A model generated the notes under the pieces. The model had not been told where the DNA came from, did no database searches, and saw only the letters and a program-made list of their open reading frames with translations. From contig NZ_LATL02000308.1 in the NCBI RefSeq assembly GCF_000972705.2, positions 1 to 29,746 on the forward strand: DNA of 29,746 nucleotides, read 5' to 3'. The stretch is from Limnoraphis robusta CS-951 (lineage in GTDB: Bacteria; Cyanobacteriota; Cyanobacteriia; Cyanobacteriales; Microcoleaceae). A program made the position numbers and the translations under genes. Within the stretch, counting starts at the first letter, position 1. Each line of letters opens with the position of its first letter. This document shows positions 24,462 through 29,746 of the stretch, one piece after another.

Positions 24462-26285
24462 ATGAAAGACTTCCTAAAATACACCTTTGCAAGCTTACTC
24501 GGAAACCTCCTGGGACTCGCCCTGATTGTCACAATGGGAGTCGGGGGATTAATCTTTTTAGTGATGGCGGCGGCGACGCAAGACTCTGGCCCCCTGGTTA
24601 AAGATAAATCCGTCTTAGTGTTTGATCTGTCGTTGAATATTACTGATGCTGATCCAGATTACAGCACAGGCCAACTGTTTGAGCAAGCCCTAGCGGAAAA
24701 CTCACCCAACCAAATCAAGCTGCGGACAATTTTAGAAGGTTTGGAAAAAGCGAGTCAAGATGATCGGATTGTTGGATTGTATCTTAAAGGAACAAATAGC
24801 CCCACAGGTACGGGTTTAGCAAATTTACGGGAAGTTCGACAAGCTCTAGAAAAATTTAGAGCATCTGGTAAACCGATTATTGCTTATGATTTAGACTGGA
24901 CAGAACAAGAATATTATCTCGGTTCAGTAGCGAATACTATTGTCGTCAACCCCTTGGGTTCGGTAGAAATGAACGGACTCAGTTCAGAAATTATGTTCTT
25001 AACCGGGGCGTTAGAAAAGTTTGGAATTGGGGTACAAGTGACTCGGGTGGGTAAATATAAGTCAGCAGTTGAACCGTTTTTACTCAAACAAATGAGTCCC
25101 GAAAATCGACAACAAACTCAGAAGTTACTCGATGATATTTGGAGCGAATATATTAATACTGTTAGCCCAAATCGTCAGTTAAATGGGTCTCAGCTTAAAC
25201 AAATTGCTGACCAACAAGGGATTTTAATGGCAACGGAAGCTGTAAAAAGTAAATTGGTTGACAAAGTGGCTCATTTTGATGAAGTAATTGTTGATCTCAA
25301 AAAGCTAACGGGTGAAGCAGAAGAAGAGGATAAACTGTTTCGGCAAATGAGCATCAATTCCTATGCAAAAATGCCGGAAGTAATGAAAGCAAGCCGGGGA
25401 GATGTTAATAGTGAAAATAAAATTGCTGTGGTTTATGCCGAAGGAAATATTGTTGATGGCGAAGGTTTGGGCGGAGAAATAGGTGGTGATAACCTAGCTA
25501 AAAAATTGCGAGAATTGCGAATGGATGAAGATGTCAAAGCCGTTGTTTTCCGGGTGAATAGTCCGGGCGGAAGTGCAACGGCTTCGGAAATTATCGGTCG
25601 AGAAGTGGAACTTTTGCAAGCCCAAAAACCTGTCATTGTATCAATGGGAAATTTTGCAGCTTCCGGTGGGTATTGGATATCAATGGCGGCGAGTAAAATT
25701 TTTGCCGAGTCAAATACCATTACAGGTTCAATTGGTGTGTTTGGGGTATTGTTTAATGTGCAGGATATCGCCAATGAGAATGGGATTACTTGGGATGTGG
25801 TGAAAACAGGTCGTTATGCCGATATTAACACCGTTTCTCGTCCGAAAACACCGGAAGAATTAGCTCGTCTTCAAAAGGTGGTTGATGCGATTTACGAACG
25901 GTTTTTAAGCAAAGTTTCTGAGTCCAGGAAGCTGCCAAAAGCGAGAGTGGCAGAAATTGCTCAAGGGCGAGTTTGGTCAGGGTTACAAGCCAAAGAAATC
26001 GGTCTAGTCGATCAAATTGGCGGCATAGGAGATGCGATCGCCGCAGCAGCAGAACAGGCTAAATTAGAAGACAATTGGCAACTCCAAGAATATCCAGAAG
26101 GTCAAACTTTTAAACAACAAATTTTAGAAAGTTTTGCTGGGGGCGAGTCTACTCAAGCCTCCTCAACAGTCGATCCGATCACCCTGGAGTTCATCAAGTT
26201 GCGAGAAGAATTAGCCCAATTGAAAGCTTTGAATGATCCGCGCGGAATTTACACTCGCTTGCCGTTTAACTTGCAAATTGATTAA
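24462..26285 (+). CDS. sppA: Signal peptide peptidase SppA (67-kDa type, protease IV)
   Basis: A 607-residue membrane-bound serine protease that degrades cleaved signal peptides; in cyanobacteria SppA has also been linked to thylakoid acclimation under high light. A single N-terminal membrane segment lies at about 12-37. Two tandem S49/ClpP-like folds follow. The N-terminal repeat carries the catalytic Lys200 in RVGKYKSAVEPF, and the C-terminal repeat carries the nucleophile Ser401 in GNFAASGGYWIS, the Lys-Ser dyad split across repeats as in E. coli. Other marks are FRVNSPGGSATASE and TITGSIGVFG. The length matches the long bacterial form. Its stop overlaps the convergent Fur-family gene by 4 bases. 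Confidence 0.92.
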   Translation: MKDFLKYTFASLLGNLLGLALIVTMGVGGLIFLVMAAATQDSGPLVKDKSVLVFDLSLNITDADPDYSTGQLFEQALAENSPNQIKLRTILEGLEKASQDDRIVGLYLKGTNSPTGTGLANLREVRQALEKFRASGKPIIAYDLDWTEQEYYLGSVANTIVVNPLGSVEMNGLSSEIMFLTGALEKFGIGVQVTRVGKYKSAVEPFLLKQMSPENRQQTQKLLDDIWSEYINTVSPNRQLNGSQLKQIADQQGILMATEAVKSKLVDKVAHFDEVIVDLKKLTGEAEEEDKLFRQMSINSYAKMPEVMKASRGDVNSENKIAVVYAEGNIVDGEGLGGEIGGDNLAKKLRELRMDEDVKAVVFRVNSPGGSATASEIIGREVELLQAQKPVIVSMGNFAASGGYWISMAASKIFAESNTITGSIGVFGVLFNVQDIANENGITWDVVKTGRYADINTVSRPKTPEELARLQKVVDAIYERFLSKVSESRKLPKARVAEIAQGRVWSGLQAKEIGLVDQIGGIGDAIAAAAEQAKLEDNWQLQEYPEGQTFKQQILESFAGGESTQASSTVDPITLEFIKLREELAQLKALNDPRGIYTRLPFNLQID

Positions 26286-26854
26286 TTCTTATCGAGTTGA
26301 TGTTGCGGCTGCAAAGAATCAATGTCTTCGATTTTTTCTTGATTGTGACCGTTGTTTCCATTAGCAATAGATTCTGGACAAGACCAACTACTGGGTAATA
26401 AAGAAGGCCATCCTCGTCGAATGGCTTCAATACAAACCGCATGAACCGTCAGTTGACAGTCTAGCAGATGAACGCCTGCTCTACAGGCTTGTTTCTGACC
26501 GATTTTTAAGATGGACTCATCACTAAATTCAAAGGTTTTGTAGCACTGAACGCAAACTAGATGGTGATGCCGACGGCTTTGACCTGAAAAAAGTTCATAA
26601 TGTTTGTGACCTTCGGCGAGTTCGAGTTCTCGTAAAATACCGATATTGGTCAACAGGTGTAAAGTCCGGTAGACCGTCGATAGGCTAATATTTTCGCCCT
26701 GACCTTGCAAGAAGTGATGTAGTTCTTCCGCACTTAAATGTTTGCCTTGCGGAAGGCTGTGAAACACTTGCATAATCTTTTCTCGCTGCGGAGTCAGACG
26801 ACAGCCTTTTTGGTTCAGCTCAGATTTGATAGAGCGATTGTTATAGAACGCCAT
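26282..26854 (-). CDS. Fur-family metalloregulator with an unusual C-terminus
   Basis: A 190-residue DNA-binding regulator of iron, zinc or peroxide response. The winged-helix part shows ELNQKGCRLTPQREKI, HLSAEELHHFL and ISLSTVYRTLHLL (recognition helix about 57-68). The dimer/metal region shows ELAEGHKHYELF, HHHLVCVQCYKTFEF (Cys101, Cys104) and LLDCQLTVHAVC (Cys141). The second CXXC seen in many Fur proteins is not kept: Cys141 is followed by IEA. A later Cys159 sits in a tail (PSSWSCPES) that continues about 30 polar residues to the end. I chose ATG 26854 because family members start MAxYxxxSxKxEL at this point; the frame is open to TTG 26899. Whether it senses iron (Fur), zinc (Zur) or peroxide (PerR) cannot be settled, so I give no symbol. 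Confidence 0.82.
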   Translation of the reverse strand: MAFYNNRSIKSELNQKGCRLTPQREKIMQVFHSLPQGKHLSAEELHHFLQGQGENISLSTVYRTLHLLTNIGILRELELAEGHKHYELFSGQSRRHHHLVCVQCYKTFEFSDESILKIGQKQACRAGVHLLDCQLTVHAVCIEAIRRGWPSLLPSSWSCPESIANGNNGHNQEKIEDIDSLQPQHQLDKN

Positions 26855-26896
26855 GTTGTCAAAATTCAGATAGATCTCATAGACCCTGCTTAGTCT

Positions 26897-26919
26897 CAAT
26901 AATGACTATATACTTATTG
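26897..26919 (-). promoter_or_regulatory. Candidate operator for the Fur-family gene (AT-rich palindrome)
   Basis: A 23-base AT-rich imperfect palindrome with perfect 6-base outer arms, CAATAA and TTATTG, lies 42 bases upstream of the chosen start codon. Fur-type regulators often repress themselves through 19-23-base AT-rich palindromes in this position. The centre does not match the classic Fur box, so this is only a candidate. Confidence 0.3.
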
Positions 26920-27198
26920 AAAGTATTTTGCAATACCATTTTAGGCTTCAGCTTTCTTTGCCCCTGTCTGTGATTCCTCAAAAGGACTGTTGAAGCTAGG
27001 GTTCAACTAAAATCAGTAATTTTTACTGGGATCGACTGGATGAAATTTATCCGGCTGTAAAAATTTTTTAATCTCCGATGAATGATATAACTGCAAAAAA
27101 CTATCAAACCAGACCCTGACCTTGGCTCTTGGACTTTCTCAAGCTGTCCTATTTGTCAAGTTGGGGTTTATATAGCACGACAAGGGGAGAGAAGAAAA

Positions 27199-27254
27199 AC
27201 CACCAAGACACACCAGACACAAAGAGGGAATCTTCGTGTATTTGTGTCTTTTTT
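27199..27254. repeat. Interspersed inverted repeat (ACCACCAAGACAC family)
   Basis: ACCACCAAGACAC at 27199-27211 equals the reverse complement of the right arm of the element at 24275-24331. Here AAGACACA (27205-27212) pairs with TGTGTCTT (27243-27250), followed by a T run to 27254. It may also work as a hairpin terminator downstream of the convergent or neighbouring transcripts. Confidence 0.5.
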
Positions 27255-27322
27255 AAATGGATACTGAGTGGACAATGAAAATGGAGGGCCGGTTTATATC
27301 GGTTTACTCCATCCCAAAAACC

Positions 27323-27979
27323 CTAAAATCTGTAATTTTGTTCGCGAACCCACAAACTCACGGGAACTGCTTTTCCTTGAGTATTAACTTTCACTTCGAC
27401 AACGAAAGATTCGGGGTTCTTTTGTTGAGCATCTGTGATATTTTGATTGACTTGTACTCGTTGATCTTCTGGCATATAATAGGTTTCTAAACCATATAAA
27501 ATTTGCCAACCGTTTGATTCTCCCTGAAGAGCTATTTGATTCGGGGGTAAATTTTCCGGTAAACTCGAACTAACTGCTATCGGTTTCCAAGCTTGAGGAC
27601 GTTGAGATTCTGTTGGGGTTGTGGGTTTTTCTAAAACGACATAAACCGTTGTTCCCGGTGGGAGATAATCTTGATTATTTGATAGTTCTTTCCATCCGGG
27701 GAGAGGTTTTAAGGTTTCTGAAGTAGAAATATCGTAGCCTAAAACTTGATAGTAACCTCGCAGAAAGTCATAGGGATCAACAGGTGCGGTTTGCAGTACA
27801 ACAGTCTCTCCTGTAACATAAGTATAAACCGCTTGCGCCGGAACGGAGACAATCAGAGCAAATTGAAAGAACAACGGTAGCAACAGCCTCCAACTGGGAA
27901 GCTGTCTTGTTTGCAGTAGAGATTCAGTCATCAAAGATTCGGTTGAATTCTCTAGATGTTGAGGATTAGAATTGTTCAT
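27323..27979 (-). CDS. GDYXXLXY-family membrane-anchored protein
   Basis: A 218-residue protein with one hydrophobic segment at about 31-52 (LLLPLFFQFALIVSVPAQAV) and a presumed extracytoplasmic domain. The defining region is PVDPYDFLRGYYQVLGYDIS, where the name motif GDYXXLXY reads GYYQVLGY, so the usual Asp is Tyr. VYVVLEKP and a C-terminal FVVEVKVNTQGKAVPVSLWV also fit the family. Such genes are typically paired with DUF2157 genes, as here, 151 bases upstream on the same strand. The function of the pair is unknown to me; a joint role at the cell envelope is inferred from the pairing alone. An ATG at codon 17 is an alternative start. Confidence 0.75.
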   Translation of the reverse strand: MNNSNPQHLENSTESLMTESLLQTRQLPSWRLLLPLFFQFALIVSVPAQAVYTYVTGETVVLQTAPVDPYDFLRGYYQVLGYDISTSETLKPLPGWKELSNNQDYLPPGTTVYVVLEKPTTPTESQRPQAWKPIAVSSSLPENLPPNQIALQGESNGWQILYGLETYYMPEDQRVQVNQNITDAQQKNPESFVVEVKVNTQGKAVPVSLWVREQNYRF

Positions 27980-28033
27980 AGGATAGATGTGTTTTTGTTT
28001 AGAAAAGAATGAAGTTATAGCGCTACTTGAATC

Positions 28034-28054
28034 GGGAACAGGGAACAGGGAACA
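28034..28054. repeat. Short tandem heptamer repeat GGGAACA x3
   Basis: Three exact copies of GGGAACA in the gap between the DUF2157 and GDYXXLXY genes. This is an STRR-type array as found in filamentous cyanobacteria. Confidence 0.7.
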
Positions 28055-28130
28055 CCGGATCAGTAGACGGTGAAGGGGTTTTAGGATTTAGAAATGTCCT
28101 AATGTATTCGCTTACTGCTATACTTGAACT

Positions 28131-29498
28131 CTATTGACGGGATAAATGTCGCTCAAACCATAAACCCGCTAGAATAACACCCACACCACACAATACAAAG
28201 ACAAAAGCTTTAAACAGGAGTTCAGTATTGTACTCAAAGGTACGACTGACAATTTGCAGGGTGAGTAAGATCATTCCGCCCCAAAATGTCCCTCGTTTTC
28301 CTTGTCCTAATCCGATGCGAATTGAGCCTGCCGCCAGTAAAAAGAGTAAGATATTGAAAATGAGAGTAGATAAGCTGCTGTCAAGAGTTTGATATCTATA
28401 ACTCACCAGTGTCGTCACACCTAAAATTATAGCGATCGCACTGCTAACTTCATCTAATCCCCAACGTTGAGACGAATGATGAGGTTTTGCCAGATAAAGC
28501 CATTGCCAAATCGTTAAACCGCCAAATAAAAGCACATCAAGGATGAAATTAAATCCCTGAACTTGCATCGATTCGTTATAGTTAAAACTGAAGAAAGATG
28601 TCCCAAATCCCCGAAAGGAAAAGAGAAAAAACACAATCCCTAAAAACCAAATTGCCAAACTCCGAGCATCTGATCGAAAGGGTCTGCTATGAATAGGAGG
28701 AAAGAGACTATCATCATAACTCCAAAGGAGTGCAGGCGGAAGAATAAATCCAACCGTCATCAATTCCGAGGAGAAATTCTGCCTTAAAAGTGCAGCAATA
28801 TTCATCTCTAAAGCGGGAACGATCAGCAATACTGCTATGATAAAAATTGATCGTGATTTACACCAATAGGCGAGGGGAACAAACAAAACTGCGGTGACTA
28901 GCGCAATATGTACCAACAGAAATTCTAGCCCGGTTAATTCACCCGGAAAGAAAATATTAGAGACTCCTGACCAATAGCCAATTCCAAGCAGTAAAATTGA
29001 TAGAATACCGAGGGATGTCAAACGCAAGCTGTAAGCCATCGCTAAAACGCCCAATCCCCAAACCAAAAACAATCCGTAGGGAGAACCGCCAATATGAAAC
29101 ATTTGCGCCATCAGGGAGATATTCGCCCCAAGACTGATAGCCCCAAAAATCAGTAATCCCTCGCCCAAACGTTTTGTTTTCCCTGTTTGAGAGTCAGATC
29201 GCCATAGATAAAACCCGCTAGTATTAACACCAATAAATAAACTCAACAGCAAGATAATTTTGAATTCTCGCGGCCATTGTTGCCAATTGGCGGCGACAAA
29301 GGTAATCACACCCAAACCCAGCAGAATACTACCTAAACCGATGAGAATCATCACAAAACGGCTACTGGCAGCGCTATCAATACTGTTGAATTGATAACGG
29401 TTTGATAGCAGTTGATAAATAGAATCGTTAATCAATCCTTCTGAAGTCCAAAGTTGGGCTTCATGGCGCAGTTGGCGACGAAATTTTTCTGAAGCCAT
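28131..29498 (-). CDS. DUF2157 domain polytopic membrane protein
   Basis: A 455-residue protein. The N-terminal DUF2157 signature is a soluble helix, RRQLRHEAQLWTSEGLINDS (8-27), followed by VMILIGLGSILLGLGVITFVAANW as the first membrane segment. About a dozen hydrophobic stretches follow to the end, including GEGLLIFGAISLGANISLMAQMFHIGG, a conserved loop of the family. The protein is an integral membrane protein, probably of the plasma membrane. The GDYXXLXY partner lies directly downstream on the same strand, the usual arrangement. No transport or enzymatic motif is visible and I know of no proven function. Confidence 0.8.
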   Translation of the reverse strand: MASEKFRRQLRHEAQLWTSEGLINDSIYQLLSNRYQFNSIDSAASSRFVMILIGLGSILLGLGVITFVAANWQQWPREFKIILLLSLFIGVNTSGFYLWRSDSQTGKTKRLGEGLLIFGAISLGANISLMAQMFHIGGSPYGLFLVWGLGVLAMAYSLRLTSLGILSILLLGIGYWSGVSNIFFPGELTGLEFLLVHIALVTAVLFVPLAYWCKSRSIFIIAVLLIVPALEMNIAALLRQNFSSELMTVGFILPPALLWSYDDSLFPPIHSRPFRSDARSLAIWFLGIVFFLFSFRGFGTSFFSFNYNESMQVQGFNFILDVLLFGGLTIWQWLYLAKPHHSSQRWGLDEVSSAIAIILGVTTLVSYRYQTLDSSLSTLIFNILLFLLAAGSIRIGLGQGKRGTFWGGMILLTLQIVSRTFEYNTELLFKAFVFVLCGVGVILAGLWFERHLSRQ

Positions 29499-29644
29499 CT
29501 TCTATTAATTCGCCTCTAGAGGGCGATCGCATTCCAAGTTACGTTTTCTAGTGTGTCATCGATTGCCTGGGTTTTAGGACAATTTTAGACACCTGTTAAA
29601 CCTGCACAATTAGGGGAACAGGTCTCAGGTGTCGGGTGAGCTTA

Positions 29645-29679
29645 AAAAACCCGGTGCGCGATCAAGTTACCGGGTTTTT
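29645..29679 (-). terminator. Rho-independent terminator, bidirectional in form
   Basis: An 11-base-pair stem, AAAAACCCGGT (29645-29655) with ACCGGGTTTTT (29669-29679), has a 13-base loop. There are T runs on either strand. Because the gene to its left is transcribed leftward from 29498, the hairpin most likely ends a leftward gene lying beyond the right window edge. Confidence 0.7.
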
Positions 29680-29692
29680 GCGGAGATCTAGG

Positions 29693-29746
29693 GGCGGGTT
29701 TATATCAGTTATTTCTAGGAAAACATAGATTTTTACAGAACCCGCC
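29693..29746. repeat. Inverted-repeat element cut by the right window edge
   Basis: GGCGGGTT (29693-29700) and AACCCGCC (29739-29746) are exact 8-base inverted repeats around a 38-base AT-rich core. The left arm is preceded by AGG, so the arms may be longer than 8 bases if the sequence after 29746 continues with matching C residues. GGGCGGGTT/AACCCGCCC-ended elements are common intergenic repeats in cyanobacteria. Confidence 0.5.

Larger units (their letters stand above)
26855..27322. other. Intergenic region upstream of the Fur-family gene
   Basis: 468 bases containing a candidate Fur operator near 26897-26919 and an interspersed inverted repeat near 27199-27250, listed separately. A frame at 27257-27490 runs antisense to the next gene and is not credible. 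I saw no RNA gene. Confidence 0.6.

Noticed and set aside
25433..25774. 113-codon frame on the - strand
   Set aside because: It is antisense to the SppA active-site region; the composition is that of a shadow frame.
27257..27490. 77-codon frame on the + strand
   Set aside because: It runs antisense across the 3' half of the GDYXXLXY gene, has no family resemblance and begins in a repeat element.

Overview
The window looks like chromosomal DNA of a cyanobacterium, probably a filamentous Oscillatoriales-type species. The main reasons are about 20 copies of the HIP1 octamer GCGATCGC (counted by eye; chance predicts fewer than one in 29.7 kb) and cyanobacteria-specific genes: psb28, NdbB, a DUF3531 protein, a DUF1400 alpha/beta hydrolase and an Sll0314/Alr1548-type TPR protein. 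Several small interspersed palindromes of kinds common in cyanobacterial genomes also occur. The assignment to Oscillatoriales is an inference. I saw no tRNA, rRNA, CRISPR array, transposase or plasmid or phage marker.

Layout. Positions 1-1178 hold an interspersed repeat, a possible gene tail, and a two-gene cluster of psb28 (photosystem II assembly) and a ureidoglycolate-lyase-family gene. A secreted DUF1400 alpha/beta hydrolase follows (1352-3001). A palindrome-rich repeat cluster (about 3064-3184) precedes an overlapping gene pair (3257-5000): a Uma2-type nuclease fused to a second PD-(D/E)XK-like domain, then a PIN-domain protein. Next are a vWA gene and a PP2C phosphatase gene (5117-6611), two parts of the TerY-P type signalling triad without its kinase. 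Then come a membrane-anchored phosphodiester glycosidase, a membrane pentapeptide-repeat protein and a small peptidoglycan-binding/SPOR protein (6735-9217).

From 9393 to 17334 the genes are ndbB (quinone reductase), a secreted protein with two Kunitz (BPTI-type) domains, a GH13 alpha-amylase homologue lacking its third catalytic carboxylate, rsmG, an ECF/CbiO-type ATPase, a periplasmic TPR protein, DUF3531, a NUDIX hydrolase and RNase HI with a long N-terminal extension. A 2095-residue cytoplasmic hybrid histidine kinase with about 13 PAS domains fills 17805-24092. The right end has sppA, a convergent Fur-family regulator, and a GDYXXLXY plus DUF2157 membrane-protein pair, ending in a hairpin terminator and the start of another inverted-repeat element.

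Most genes are housekeeping or individually transcribed. The groupings that suggest joint function are psb28 with the ureidoglycolate-lyase-family gene, the nuclease-PIN pair, vWA-PP2C, and DUF2157-GDYXXLXY. The most unusual items are the tandem Kunitz inhibitor, the apparently inactivated alpha-amylase and the double-nuclease/PIN pair. All family assignments come from reading motifs; no database search was run.
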